A stretch of DNA of 64,000 nt from Indiicoccus explosivorum (GTDB taxonomy: Bacteria; Bacillota; Bacilli; Bacillales_A; Planococcaceae): the NCBI RefSeq assembly GCF_002167005.1, contig NZ_NHTN01000032.1, forward strand, positions 1-64,000, in the 5' to 3' direction. A program made the translations under genes and the position numbers. The notes under the pieces are model-generated. The model was given only the letters and a program-made list of their open reading frames with translations. It was not told where the DNA came from and ran no database searches. Shown piece by piece: positions 39,478-48,579 of the stretch (positions are counted from its first letter, which is position 1; each line of letters begins with the position of its first letter).

Positions 39478-39501
39478 TTAATCAGAAAGGGGGACGGCAC
39501 A

Positions 39502-40176
39502 GTGCTAAACAAGCTTTATGATTGGGTCGATGAGCGTCTTGATATCACGCCGATCTGGCGGGATATCGCAGACCATGAAGTGCCGGAGCATGTCAACCCC
39601 GCACACCACTTTTCAGCATTCGTCTACTGTTTCGGCGGACTTACTTTCTTTGTGACAGTGATCCAGATCCTGTCCGGTATGTTCCTGACAATGTACTATG
39701 TTCCGGATGTAGAAAATGCCTGGAATTCGGTTTATTATCTCCAGAATGAAGTAGCATTCGGAGAGATTGTGCGCGGCATGCACCATTGGGGCGCTTCGCT
39801 CGTTATCGTTATGATCTTTTTGCACACGTTACGTGTCTTCTTCACAGGCTCGTATAAGAAACCGCGTGAATTGAACTGGATGGTCGGCGTCATGCTGTTC
39901 GGCGTCATCCTGGGTCTCGGATTCACCGGCTACCTGCTTCCTTGGGACATGAAGGCACTGTTCGCGACAAAGGTCGGAATCGAGATCGCCGCTTCTGTTC
40001 CTGTCATCGGGGAGTACATTAAAATCCTGCTTGCCGGGGATGATACCATTCTCGGGGCACAGACATTGACCCGGTTCTTTGCAATCCATGTGTTTTTCCT
40101 TCCAGCTGCCTTGCTCGGCCTGATGGGAGCACACTTTATCATGATCAGAAAGCAAGGGATCTCCGGTCCGCTTTAA
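39502..40176 (+). CDS. qcrB: Menaquinol-cytochrome c reductase cytochrome b subunit
   Basis: Cytochrome b6-type heme protein with four membrane segments and paired His ligands (MHHWGASLVIVMIFLHTLRV and FFAIHVFFLPAALL). GTG start at 39502 behind AAGGGGGACGG. The 224-residue size is the short b6 form; the remaining b-type segments are in QcrC, so the complex is the split Firmicutes type. Confidence 0.96.
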   Translation: MLNKLYDWVDERLDITPIWRDIADHEVPEHVNPAHHFSAFVYCFGGLTFFVTVIQILSGMFLTMYYVPDVENAWNSVYYLQNEVAFGEIVRGMHHWGASLVIVMIFLHTLRVFFTGSYKKPRELNWMVGVMLFGVILGLGFTGYLLPWDMKALFATKVGIEIAASVPVIGEYIKILLAGDDTILGAQTLTRFFAIHVFFLPAALLGLMGAHFIMIRKQGISGPL

Positions 40177-40224
40177 GCCTTGCACTGGACTGAAGATTGA
40201 AGATTTTTAGAAGGAGGGGATTCT

Positions 40225-41004
40225 ATGCATCGCGGAAAAGGGATGAAATTCGTCGGGGATTCCCGGGTGCCTGCTCTTCGCAAGCCGAACATTCCGAAAG
40301 ACTATTCCGAATACCCGGGTAAGACCGAGGCATTCTATCCGAACTTTCTTTTGAAGGAATGGCTGATCGGTGCTGTCTTCCTCATCGGTTTCCTTATTCT
40401 CACAGTCGCTCATCCGTCGCCGCTCGAAGCACAGGCGGATCCGACAGACACCGGCTACATACCGCTGCCTGACTGGTACTTCCTTTTCCTGTATCAGCTG
40501 CTGAAGTATGAGTTCGCTTCAGGTCCTTATAACATCGTAGGTGCGATCATCGTGCCGGGACTCGCGTTCACAGCGCTCCTCTTGGCTCCGTTCCTCGATC
40601 CGGGACCTGAACGCCGGCCGATCAAGCGGCCGCTGCCGACAGCATTCATGCTGCTCGCCCTTTCATCGATCGTTTACCTGACTTGGGAATCAGTAGTAAA
40701 CCATGACTGGGAAGCTGCGGAAGCGCAAGGACAGATTGTGGAAGAAGTCGCGATCGACAAAGAGTCGGAAGGCTATCAGATTTATGCGAACGCTACCTGT
40801 ATCAACTGCCACGGTGAAAACCTGGAAGGCGGAGTAGGACCGGCGCTCGTTACGACCGAAAAGACAGCCGAGGAAATCGCCGAGATCGCGGTCAACGGAA
40901 TCACGAAGAATGACGTGGTGGCGATGCCGCCATCCTGGACCGGTTCCGAAGAAGAACTGGCAGTGCTGGCAGAATTCATCGCAACACTCGGAGACGAAGA
41001 ATAA
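40225..41004 (+). CDS. qcrC: Menaquinol-cytochrome c reductase subunit QcrC (subunit IV fused to cytochrome c)
   Basis: The 259 residues have an N-terminal part (~1-165) with three membrane segments that resembles subunit IV of b6f, including PLPDWYFLFLYQLLKYEF, and a C-terminal cytochrome c domain with heme motif CINCH and a distal Met in VVAMPPSW. This heme c is the product of ResABC. AGAAGGAGGGG precedes the ATG. Confidence 0.95.
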   Translation: MHRGKGMKFVGDSRVPALRKPNIPKDYSEYPGKTEAFYPNFLLKEWLIGAVFLIGFLILTVAHPSPLEAQADPTDTGYIPLPDWYFLFLYQLLKYEFASGPYNIVGAIIVPGLAFTALLLAPFLDPGPERRPIKRPLPTAFMLLALSSIVYLTWESVVNHDWEAAEAQGQIVEEVAIDKESEGYQIYANATCINCHGENLEGGVGPALVTTEKTAEEIAEIAVNGITKNDVVAMPPSWTGSEEELAVLAEFIATLGDEE

Positions 41005-41009
41005 AGCAG

Positions 41010-41034
41010 AAAGAGTCAGGAAACTGACTCTTTT
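41010..41034 (+). terminator. Rho-independent terminator after qcrC
   Basis: AAAGAGTCAG and CTGACTCTTT pair around GAAA, followed by TTG. Confidence 0.85.
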
Positions 41035-41119
41035 TGTTTATCCAAAATGGCGGTAAGGCCGAGTCCCGGCCTGCCGCCTCATGGAAAAGTGTTGATGAAA
41101 AAATAAAAAGGGGGAAGTT

Positions 41120-41731
41120 ATGAAGGGGAAATTGCCTGTTTTCACGGAGTGGCTGATGTACCGCCCATTCCTCCTCTTGCTGTTTACCGTAAACTTGTTC
41201 GGAACCATTTACGGCTACATATGGTATGGCGGCCAGCTGGCCATTACAGATCCGATATTTCTCGTGTTCGTTCCGGACAGTCCGACGGCGAGCCTATTCT
41301 TTACAATTGCCGTCGGATTTTGGCTGTTCGGCAAACATGCACCGCTCATCGAAGCGCTTGCAGTCGTGACACTCGTCAAATATGGGCTGTGGGCGGTCGT
41401 CATGAACCTGTTGACCCTCGCAGAGCTCGGGTCTATCGGCTGGATGGGATGGATGCTTGTCGTTTCCCATTTCGCGATGGCGGTCCAGGCCATCCTGTAT
41501 CTCCCGTTCTACCGGTTCGGTTTCCTGTCGGTCGGAATTGCGGCTGTCTGGACGCTGCATAATGACGTGATCGATTACGTCTTCGGTCAAATGCCGATAT
41601 ATCGGGTGCTGGAACAGCATGCGAATGAAATCGGCTACTTCACCTTCTGGCTGTCTGTCGCCTGCATCCTGATTGCCGGATTCGCAGTGAAGTTTAGCCG
41701 GCAGCAGGGCCAATCGATTGACCATTCCTGA
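41120..41731 (+). CDS. ypjA: Membrane protein YpjA (DUF1405)
   Basis: The 203 residues form about six membrane segments. DUF1405 has no known function. AAGGGGGAAG precedes the ATG. It directly follows qcrC in B. subtilis, where ypjB comes next; here ypjB is missing and a zinc metallopeptidase follows. Confidence 0.85.
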   Translation: MKGKLPVFTEWLMYRPFLLLLFTVNLFGTIYGYIWYGGQLAITDPIFLVFVPDSPTASLFFTIAVGFWLFGKHAPLIEALAVVTLVKYGLWAVVMNLLTLAELGSIGWMGWMLVVSHFAMAVQAILYLPFYRFGFLSVGIAAVWTLHNDVIDYVFGQMPIYRVLEQHANEIGYFTFWLSVACILIAGFAVKFSRQQGQSIDHS

Positions 41732-41747
41732 TGTTGACACGTATAAT
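41718..41747 (+). promoter_or_regulatory. SigA-type promoter of the metallopeptidase gene
   Basis: TTGACC (41718-41723) and TATAAT (41742-41747), 18 bases apart. The -35 lies inside the end of ypjA. Confidence 0.65.
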
Positions 41748-41789
41748 TAAGGTAAGTTCAAAGAGACAGAAAGGACGGAAAAAATAGAA

Positions 41790-42467
41790 ATGGCGATGTT
41801 TATCCTCTATTTTATCCTGCTGCTGATCATCCCGCTGTGGGCGCAGTTCAAGCTGAAAAACACGTATAACAAGTATTCGAAAGTCAGATCGACTTCCGGC
41901 CGGACCGGTGCGGAAGTGGCACGGCAGATCCTCGACGAAAACGGCCTCCATCATGTGAAGGTGGTCGAGAGCCGTGGGATGCTCAGTGATCACTATAACC
42001 CGGTAACGAAAACGGTCGCGCTCAGTCCGCATAATTACCATGAGCCATCGGTCGCCGGGACAGCAGTCGCTGCCCATGAAGTCGGCCACGCCATCCAGGA
42101 CGCACAGGACTATGCATTCCTGCGATTCCGCCATCGGATGGTGCCGCTCGTTAATATCTCATCCAACGCTTCCTGGATTTTCATTATGATCGGGCTGTTC
42201 TCCTATGCGACGAATATGCTGCTGATCGGAATCATCCTGCTGGCGGTCGGAGTCCTGTTCCAATTCGTCACGCTTCCTGTCGAATTCAATGCTTCCAACC
42301 GGGCGATGGACCAGCTCGTTTCAACGGGAATCATCCGCAACACGGAAGAGAAATCCGCGAAAAAAGTACTGAACGCGGCGGCGATGACCTACGTGGCAGC
42401 CACTGCAGTCGCTGTACTCGAACTGCTCCGTCTTATCCTGCTCTACACAGGAATGAATCGGGAATAA
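41790..42467 (+). CDS. Neutral zinc metallopeptidase, YugP family
   Basis: Membrane zinc peptidase. The 225 residues start with a membrane segment (~1-20), then the zinc motif AAHEVGHAIQDA (HExxH) near residue 95, two membrane segments near 125-165, a Glu in LPVEFNASNRAMDQL, and a last segment near 200. Substrates are unknown. The ATG at 41790 lies 14 bases from AAAGGACGG; an ATG two codons later also fits. It sits where B. subtilis has ypjB. Confidence 0.82.
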   Translation: MAMFILYFILLLIIPLWAQFKLKNTYNKYSKVRSTSGRTGAEVARQILDENGLHHVKVVESRGMLSDHYNPVTKTVALSPHNYHEPSVAGTAVAAHEVGHAIQDAQDYAFLRFRHRMVPLVNISSNASWIFIMIGLFSYATNMLLIGIILLAVGVLFQFVTLPVEFNASNRAMDQLVSTGIIRNTEEKSAKKVLNAAAMTYVAATAVAVLELLRLILLYTGMNRE

Positions 42468-42504
42468 AAAAGAGACCGCACCGGAAAATCCCGGGCGGTC
42501 TTTT
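42468..42504. terminator. Terminator between the metallopeptidase gene and ypjC
   Basis: AAAAGAGACCGC and GCGGTCTTTTC form a stem whose arms give T tails on both strands, serving two convergent genes. Confidence 0.8.
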
Positions 42505-42544
42505 CGTATTGAAACGATGTGTTTTCGACATACCGACAGGCTTT

Positions 42545-43414
42545 TCAGTCCAGCGGCCGTTTTTGTTCGTCCAGTGTGAACCCTTCCCCCATCACGTCAT
42601 GCACTTCAATGAGCGAAACGAAGGCGTGCGGATCCACCGACGTGATGATGTTTTTCAGCCGCACGATTTCGTTTCTCGATACGACACAATACAGCACTTC
42701 CCGTTCCGCTTTGGAAAAATGGCCATATCCCCGGAGGACAGTGACACCGCGGTCCATCTCTTTCGTGATGCGGCTTGCAATCGTTTCCTGGGCATCCGAA
42801 ATGATCATGGCACCCCGGCCTGCATATGCACCTTCCTGAACGAAGTCGATCACCCGTGCGCCCACGAAAACGGCGACGAGCGTGTACATCATCGTCTTGT
42901 TATCGAGAAACGTGAGCCGGGAGAGAAGGATGACCATCGCATCGAACAAAAACATGGTTTTCCCCATACTCCAGCCGATATATTTCAAGCTGAGACGGGC
43001 GAGGATATCCACGCCGCCGGTCGTGCCTCCATACCGGAAAATGATGCCGAGTCCTATGCCGATAAAGACGCCGGCAAACAGAGCGGCAAGCAGGAGATCG
43101 CCATCCAAATCGATTCGGATCTCATAGATCTGGAACACTTTCAGAAACGCGGAAACCGCAAATGTTCCGATCAGTGTGTAAATGAAGACTTTCCGCCCGA
43201 GAAGTTTCCAGCCGATGAAAAACAGCGGGATATTCAATACAAGATTCATGACGGCCGGGTCCAAATCGAACAGGAACAGCAAAATAAGCGTGATTCCCGT
43301 GAACCCGCCTTCACCGAGTTCATTCTGGATATTGAAGTGGACAAGGCCGAAACTGAAAATGGCGGCCCCCAACAGAATGAATAAAACATTTTTGATCCGG
43401 ATTCCCTGTAGCAA
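42545..43414 (-). CDS. ypjC: YitT family membrane protein with DUF2179 domain (YpjC)
   Basis: The 289 residues have about five membrane segments (~10-180) in the YitT domain, which contains GLGIIFRYGGTTGGVDILAR, and a cytosolic DUF2179 domain (~215-285; ITSVDPHAFVSLIEVHDVMGEGF). Function unknown. It starts from a TTG at 43414 behind GAGGGGG. It is divergent from mazG and shares overlapping -35 boxes with it. Confidence 0.82.
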   Translation of the reverse strand: MLQGIRIKNVLFILLGAAIFSFGLVHFNIQNELGEGGFTGITLILLFLFDLDPAVMNLVLNIPLFFIGWKLLGRKVFIYTLIGTFAVSAFLKVFQIYEIRIDLDGDLLLAALFAGVFIGIGLGIIFRYGGTTGGVDILARLSLKYIGWSMGKTMFLFDAMVILLSRLTFLDNKTMMYTLVAVFVGARVIDFVQEGAYAGRGAMIISDAQETIASRITKEMDRGVTVLRGYGHFSKAEREVLYCVVSRNEIVRLKNIITSVDPHAFVSLIEVHDVMGEGFTLDEQKRPLD

Positions 43415-43446
43415 GACAATTCCCCCTCAACGGTTGCTCCTGTTGT

Positions 43447-43475
43447 ATTATGTGCCATCCGTCGCATTTTGACAA
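43447..43475 (-). promoter_or_regulatory. SigA-type promoter of ypjC
   Basis: On the minus strand, TTGTCA (43470-43475) and CATAAT (43447-43452), 17 bases apart. The -35 overlaps that of the mazG promoter on the other strand. Confidence 0.6.
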
Positions 43476-43497
43476 CACGCCCCGCTTTAATTACTCT
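43469..43497 (+). promoter_or_regulatory. SigA-type promoter of the mazG-mgsA-bshA-cca-birA run
   Basis: TTGACA (43469-43474) and TACTCT (43492-43497), 17 bases apart, with the -10 less good. Its -35 overlaps that of ypjC. Confidence 0.6.
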
Positions 43498-43517
43498 TAA
43501 ATGAGGAGAGTGATAGC

Positions 43518-43865
43518 ATGGACAGCACCAAGACGGTGAAGGAATTACAGAATGACGTGGATGATTACATCAGCCAGTTCAAGGAAGGGTATTTCACTCC
43601 GATGGAGCTGACCGTCCGGCTGACCGAAGAATTGGGCGAACTTGCACGGGAAGTGAGCCATGTATATGGACCCAAACAAAAAAAGCCGGAAGAGGAGCAG
43701 AAAACAGTGGAAGAGGAGATGGGCGATCTTCTGTTCGTCCTGATCTGCATGGCGAATTCCCTTGGAATCGATCTCGCGGAAGCGCACGACCGGGTCATGG
43801 AGAAATTCAGGACACGGGACAAAAATCGGTGGACGAGAAAGGAAGGCGACGATGGAAAAAAATAA
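43518..43865 (+). CDS. ypjD: Nucleotide pyrophosphohydrolase, MazG-like (YpjD)
   Basis: Probably hydrolyses non-canonical or excess dNTPs. The 115 residues have the MazG helical Mg2+-binding pattern [12 protein letters not shown] and [28 protein letters not shown] precedes the ATG at 43518. Next gene (mgsA) starts 14 bases inside it. In B. subtilis dapB lies between ypjD and mgsA and is missing here. Confidence 0.9.
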   Translation: MDSTKTVKELQNDVDDYISQFKEGYFTPMELTVRLTEELGELAREVSHVYGPKQKKPEEEQKTVEEEMGDLLFVLICMANSLGIDLAEAHDRVMEKFRTRDKNRWTRKEGDDGKK

Positions 43866-44271
43866 GCTGAACATTGCGCTCGTTGCGCATGATGAAAAAA
43901 AAGACAAATTGATCGAATTCATCATCGCTTATAAAACGATCCTTAGTAAGCACGATCTTTTCGCCACCGGGACCACCGGGCTTCGGATCATTGACGAGAC
44001 CGGTCTGGATGTCACCCGCTTCAAATCCGGTCCGCTTGGCGGAGATCAGGAGATCGGCGCGTCGATCGCACAAAATCGGATGGACTTGATCGTGTTTTTC
44101 AGGGATCCGCTGACTGCCCAGCCGCACGAGCCGGATGTTTCGGCCCTGATCCGCCTGGCAGATGTCTACGAAGTGCCCCTTGCCACGAATATGGGTACTG
44201 CGGAAGTTTTACTGAAAGGGCTGGAGGCCGGCTTTTTCGACTGGCGGCTCATCCGGCGGAATGACGAATAG
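43852..44271 (+). CDS. mgsA: Methylglyoxal synthase
   Basis: Makes methylglyoxal from dihydroxyacetone phosphate. The 139 residues have the family motifs [39 protein letters not shown] and [17 protein letters not shown]. It starts at ATG 43852 within ypjD. bshB1, which often follows mgsA in Bacillus, is missing; bshA comes next. Confidence 0.95.
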   Translation: MEKNKLNIALVAHDEKKDKLIEFIIAYKTILSKHDLFATGTTGLRIIDETGLDVTRFKSGPLGGDQEIGASIAQNRMDLIVFFRDPLTAQPHEPDVSALIRLADVYEVPLATNMGTAEVLLKGLEAGFFDWRLIRRNDE

Positions 44272-44283
44272 GAGGCAAACGGA

Positions 44284-45420
44284 TTGAAAAAGCTGAAAAT
44301 CGGCATCACGTGTTATCCGACAGTGGGCGGTTCGGGCGTAATCGCCACGGAACTCGGGAAACTGCTTGCTGAAAAAGGGCATGATGTCCACTTCATTACC
44401 TCCGGAATGCCTTTCCGTCTGAACAAGATCAACTCGAACATCACGAGCCATCAGGTGGAAGTGAACAGTTATTCCGTTTTTCAGTACGCACCTTATGATA
44501 TCGCGCTTGCCAATAAAATCGCGGAAGTGATTGAAAATGAACAGCTCGACCTCATGCATGTCCATTACGCAATCCCGCATGCGGTCTGTGCGATCTTAGG
44601 CAGGGAGATGGCCGGCAGACCCGAGACGAAAATCGTCACGACGCTCCATGGGACGGATATCACGGTCCTGGGCTATGATTCCTCCCTTCAGGGAGCGATC
44701 CGCTACGGCATCGAAAAATCGGATGCCGTGACGGCCGTTTCCGATTCGCTGAAGAAGCAGACAGCGGAACTGATCGGTACAGAAAAAGAGATTGTCACGA
44801 TACATAACTTCGTTGATGAGCGGGAATACCGGCCGAAAGATGAAGCTGCGCTGAAGAAAGAACTTGGCATCGGGGAAGATGAAAAAGTCCTGATTCACGT
44901 TTCCAACTTCCGGAAAGTGAAGCGGGTGGAAGACGTCGTCAGGACGTTTCAGCTTGTGCGGGAGCGGATCGGTGCCAAACTGATCCTGGTCGGGGACGGT
45001 CCGGAAATGACCCGGATCATCGGGCTGCGTAAAGAACTCGGGCTGGAAAAAGAAATCCTGCTTCTCGGGAAACAGGATGGGCTGGCCGAACTTTACAACT
45101 TGAGTGATGTCATGCTGCTCATGTCCGAGAAGGAGTCGTTCGGACTGGTCCTGCTCGAAGCGATGGCTTGCGGGGTGCCATGCGTCGCCACGCGTGCCGG
45201 CGGCATTCCGGAAGTGGTGGAAGACGGCATAAATGGCTTCCTTGTGCCGGTCGGCGATTTCCGCGTGGCGGCAGAAAAGACGATCGGGATGCTGACGCAG
45301 CAAGACGTGTACAAGGACATGACGAACGGGGCGCTGCAGACGGTCGCCCGGCGCTTTCATTCTTCTGCCATCCTGTCGGCATATGAGGAGTTGTACATGA
45401 AAGTGATGGGACAGTCATGA
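44284..45420 (+). CDS. bshA: Bacillithiol synthesis glycosyltransferase BshA
   Basis: Joins N-acetylglucosamine to L-malate, first step of bacillithiol synthesis. The 378-residue GT4 protein has N-terminal [29 protein letters not shown]-like [11 protein letters not shown], a VGDGPEM motif and the nucleotide-binding [22 protein letters not shown] start at 44284 after AGGAGG. It links to ypdA in this window. The deacetylase BshB1 and the ligase BshC are not adjacent. Confidence 0.94.
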   Translation: MKKLKIGITCYPTVGGSGVIATELGKLLAEKGHDVHFITSGMPFRLNKINSNITSHQVEVNSYSVFQYAPYDIALANKIAEVIENEQLDLMHVHYAIPHAVCAILGREMAGRPETKIVTTLHGTDITVLGYDSSLQGAIRYGIEKSDAVTAVSDSLKKQTAELIGTEKEIVTIHNFVDEREYRPKDEAALKKELGIGEDEKVLIHVSNFRKVKRVEDVVRTFQLVRERIGAKLILVGDGPEMTRIIGLRKELGLEKEILLLGKQDGLAELYNLSDVMLLMSEKESFGLVLLEAMACGVPCVATRAGGIPEVVEDGINGFLVPVGDFRVAAEKTIGMLTQQDVYKDMTNGALQTVARRFHSSAILSAYEELYMKVMGQS

Positions 45421-46583
45421 AAGAAATGGAATCAGCCAAGGAAATCATTAATGAACTGGAGAAAGCGGGATTTGAGGCTTATATCGTCGGCGGAGCCGTC
45501 CGGGATCTGCTGCTCGGGAAATCTCCGTCGGATGTCGATGTCGCGACCGATGCGCTTCCCGGACAAGTGAAAAAACTGTTCCCCCGTACAGCCGATACGG
45601 GCATCAGCCATGGGACCGTCCTGGTCCTTGCCGGCGGCGCAGGAATCGAAGTGACGACTTTCCGGACGGAAAGCGGCTATTCAGACAGCCGTCGTCCGGA
45701 TTCCGTCGAATTCATCACGTCCTTGACTGAAGATTTGCGGCGAAGGGATTTCACGATCAATGCCATGGCACTGACGAAGAACCATGAAGTGATTGACCCA
45801 TTCGAAGGACAGCTGGACCTCGACCGGAAAGTGATCCGCGCAGTGGGCGATCCGGATGAGCGGTTCCGGGAAGACGCTCTCCGGATGCTCCGGGCCGTCC
45901 GGTTCGCCGGTCAGCTCGGTTTCGAACTGGACGGCCGGACAGCAGATTCGCTGCGGATGAATGCCCGACGGATCCAGGCGATCGCCATCGAACGGATCAA
46001 AACGGAACTGGATAAGCTGCTGACAGGCGCGCACGCCAAAAAAGGACTCGCGTTCCTGGCGGCATCGGGCATGCCGTCATTCCTTCCGGCGGGTTTCCTG
46101 TTTACCGAAGTTCCGGCGGATTATCCCGAAAAGATGGCTGCACCTGTCACCGGCTGGGCGTTTTTGCTGCTGAAGCAGCATGCGGAAGCGGAAGCGGTAT
46201 GGCCGTATAAGTTTTCGAATAAAGAAAAAAAGCTCCTCCGAGGAATCCTCAGCGCGGCTCGGAAAGAATCATGGGACAGCTGGGTGCTCTACAGCCATAC
46301 CGCAGAGGAATTGGAACATGCAGCGAAGCTGTCGGACAGACGGATCGCCGTCGAAGTGGCGAAGCGGACATTGCCCATCCAGTCGAAATCCGAACTCGCA
46401 GTGGACGGAACCGATTTGCTGGAGTGGACCGGCGCCGGCCGGGGACCTTGGCTGCGGGAGTGGCTGGCCGTCATTGAACGCAAAGTGGTGGAAAGGGAAT
46501 TAGCAAATGACAAAGTTCAAATAAAGGATTGGTTCCTCGATGAATATAACAATCACAGACCAGCTGGCCAGGCGCCTGATTGA
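45417..46583 (+). CDS. cca: CCA tRNA nucleotidyltransferase
   Basis: Adds the 3' CCA end to tRNA. The 388 residues have the active-site GGAVRDLLLGKSPSDVDVATDA, RRRDFTINAMAL and EDALRMLRAVRFA. ATGA overlap with bshA. The 3' end overlaps birA by 44 bases, giving a nine-residue tail (after ...EYNN) beyond the usual end. Confidence 0.95.
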   Translation: MKEMESAKEIINELEKAGFEAYIVGGAVRDLLLGKSPSDVDVATDALPGQVKKLFPRTADTGISHGTVLVLAGGAGIEVTTFRTESGYSDSRRPDSVEFITSLTEDLRRRDFTINAMALTKNHEVIDPFEGQLDLDRKVIRAVGDPDERFREDALRMLRAVRFAGQLGFELDGRTADSLRMNARRIQAIAIERIKTELDKLLTGAHAKKGLAFLAASGMPSFLPAGFLFTEVPADYPEKMAAPVTGWAFLLLKQHAEAEAVWPYKFSNKEKKLLRGILSAARKESWDSWVLYSHTAEELEHAAKLSDRRIAVEVAKRTLPIQSKSELAVDGTDLLEWTGAGRGPWLREWLAVIERKVVERELANDKVQIKDWFLDEYNNHRPAGQAPD

Positions 46584-47526
46584 AGCTGGGGGCGAAGCGG
46601 TATCCGGCCAGCAGTTCGCCGATGAGTTCGGGATTTCCCGCACCGCTGTCTGGAAACATATCAGAGAATTGCAGTCGAGAGGATATGACATCCATTCGGT
46701 CAAAAAGAAAGGATATATCCTCAGCGGTGTGCCGGATTCCCTCAAACCTGAAGTCATCCAGCCGGGACTGGATACCCGGTACATAGGCCGCCGTATTGAT
46801 TACCATGAAACAGTTGTGTCTACACAGATCATTGCCCATCAGCTGGCGCAGGAAGGGGCACCGGGCGGCACAGCTGTGCTGGCGGAAAGCCAATCAGCCG
46901 GCAGGGGAAGACTGGCCAGGCCATGGGATTCGGCATTCGGGAAAGGAATTTGGATGAGCGTCATTCTCCGGCCGGATGTTCCGCCCCAGAAAGCTCCGCA
47001 ATTCACACTTGTCACAGCAGTTGCGGTAGTGAGGGCCATTGAGGAAACGACGGGACTGAGGCCGGAAATCAAATGGCCGAACGACATCCTGCTGAATGGA
47101 CGCAAATGCACAGGCATCCTGACGGAACTTCAGGCGGATATGGACAGGATCCATGCACTGATCATCGGAATCGGGCTGAATGTCAATCAGGAACGCGGCG
47201 ATTTTGCGGAGGAGGTGCAAGGTATCGCATCTTCGCTCCGCATCGGGAAAGGGGAGGCGGTCAGCAGGCAGGACTTGATCCGGTCGATATTCCGCCACCT
47301 AGAACGGTATACGGAACTGTACATCAGCCAAGGTTTCACTCCGTTGAAATCCCTCTGGGAAGGGTACTCCGTCACGCTTGGAAAACGGATCCGCGCTTCC
47401 TCTCCGCGGGAAGTCCTCGAAGGGCTGGCGATGGGAATCACTCCGGATGGCGTCCTTGAGCTGAAGACCGATGACGGAAAGATTCATCAGATTTATTCTG
47501 CGGATATAGAACTTGCTTCTGATTAA
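46540..47526 (+). CDS. birA: Biotin-protein ligase and biotin operon repressor
   Basis: Attaches biotin to carboxylases and represses biotin genes. The 328 residues have an N-terminal helix-turn-helix (~18-50; ISRTAVWKHIRELQSRGYDI) and the catalytic domain with AESQSAGRGRLARPWDSAFGKGIWMS, KWPNDILLNGRK and a C-terminal SH3-like end. AAAGGATTGG lies upstream. It starts 44 bases inside cca. Confidence 0.95.
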   Translation: MNITITDQLARRLIEAGGEAVSGQQFADEFGISRTAVWKHIRELQSRGYDIHSVKKKGYILSGVPDSLKPEVIQPGLDTRYIGRRIDYHETVVSTQIIAHQLAQEGAPGGTAVLAESQSAGRGRLARPWDSAFGKGIWMSVILRPDVPPQKAPQFTLVTAVAVVRAIEETTGLRPEIKWPNDILLNGRKCTGILTELQADMDRIHALIIGIGLNVNQERGDFAEEVQGIASSLRIGKGEAVSRQDLIRSIFRHLERYTELYISQGFTPLKSLWEGYSVTLGKRIRASSPREVLEGLAMGITPDGVLELKTDDGKIHQIYSADIELASD

Positions 47527-47555
47527 TTGAGCTCTACAATCGCGTTTGCTATAGT
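47527..47555 (+). promoter_or_regulatory. SigA-type promoter of panBCD
   Basis: TTGAGC (47527-47532) and TATAGT (47550-47555), 17 bases apart, starting right at the birA stop. It gives a leader of about 180 bases before panB. Confidence 0.68.
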
Positions 47556-47563
47556 ATCACTAA

Positions 47564-47708
47564 GGGCAGTATCCATTCCGGAACTGCACCGGCATTACCG
47601 TTAAGCGCAACAGAATATATCTGCCTTGATCTTTCATGACAGGGACGGAGGAACCCGATTGTGTAAATTCTGCCCTTCTGTCCATTCGGAACAGAAGGGC
47701 TTTCATAT
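47564..47708 (+). promoter_or_regulatory. Structured leader of panBCD, candidate pan-motif or attenuator
   Basis: Between promoter and panB the leader shows two nested stems. GGCAGTAT (47565-47572) pairs with ATATCTGCC (47617-47625) with one bulge, enclosing a CCGG/CCGG hairpin. Then GCCCTTCTG (47670s) pairs with CAGAAGGGC, followed by TTTC, like a terminator with a weak T run. An RNA class called pan lies upstream of panB genes in Firmicutes. I cannot confirm its consensus here, so the class is unproven. Confidence 0.45.
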
Positions 47709-47742
47709 GGGTTTTCTCCTTAAGAAAGGAGAGAAACAGCGA

Positions 47743-48579
47743 ATGAAAACAACCGCTTCATTGAAAAAAATGAAAAAAGAAGGCGAAAAGATCGCAATGC
47801 TGACCGCTTATGATTATCCTTCAGCGAAAATTGCGGAGGCGTCGGGCATCGATGTCCTGCTGGTCGGCGATTCGCTCGGCATGGTCGTGCTCGGGTATGA
47901 TTCGACCGTTCCGGTGACGGTCAGCGATATGATCCACCACGGTAAAGCGGCCAGAAAAGGGGCGGGGGATACTTTCCTGGTGGTCGATATGCCGTTCGGT
48001 TCCTTCCATGGAGGCACCGACCGGACACTGGAAAACGCTGTGCGGATCTTCCAGGAAACAAACGCGGAAGCGCTGAAACTCGAAGGCGGCGGCGAAATCA
48101 TCGAAGTCATCCGGCTCTTGACCCGAACAGGGATCCCGGTTGTCGCGCATCTTGGCCTCCTGCCGCAGAGCGCAGGTGTCATCGGCGGGTACAGGGTACA
48201 GGGTAAGACGGCCGAAGCTGCCAGGGAGCTCCTGGCGGATGCGCTTGCCTGTGAAGAAGCGGGCGCTTGTATGCTTGTCCTCGAATGCGTTCCCCACCAG
48301 CTTGCCCGGAAAATCTCTGAAAGCCTTTCAATCCCGGTGATCGGGATCGGAGCGGGCGCCGGGACGGACGGCCAGGTCCTGGTTTATCACGACACAGTGC
48401 GGTACGGGTCGCATCATGTGCCCAAATTCGTCCGGTCTTATGCAGACGCGGGAGCCGGCATGGCAGAAGGGCTTGCCAAGTATGCGGCCGAAGTGAAAAG
48501 CGGTGCATTCCCGGCAGCGGAACATCAATTCTCCATGGAAGAAGAGGAACTTCTCCAGCTGTACGGAGAAACAAAATGA
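47743..48579 (+). CDS. panB: 3-methyl-2-oxobutanoate hydroxymethyltransferase
   Basis: First step of pantothenate synthesis. The 278 residues have [38 protein letters not shown] and the [17 protein letters not shown] signature. ATG at 47743 behind GAAAGGAGA. An in-frame region to 47626 belongs to the structured leader. ATGA overlap with panC. Confidence 0.96.
   Translation: MKTTASLKKMKKEGEKIAMLTAYDYPSAKIAEASGIDVLLVGDSLGMVVLGYDSTVPVTVSDMIHHGKAARKGAGDTFLVVDMPFGSFHGGTDRTLENAVRIFQETNAEALKLEGGGEIIEVIRLLTRTGIPVVAHLGLLPQSAGVIGGYRVQGKTAEAARELLADALACEEAGACMLVLECVPHQLARKISESLSIPVIGIGAGAGTDGQVLVYHDTVRYGSHHVPKFVRSYADAGAGMAEGLAKYAAEVKSGAFPAAEHQFSMEEEELLQLYGETK

Noticed and set aside
38971-41004. Photosynthetic b6f complex
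   Set aside because: The QcrABC layout (b6, subunit IV fused to cytochrome c) is the usual menaquinol-cytochrome c reductase of Bacillales; no photosynthesis genes are present.
42509-43384. Plus-strand frame opposite ypjC
   Set aside because: The minus strand codes for a clear YitT/DUF2179 protein with promoter and ribosome site; the plus frame has no recognisable domain.
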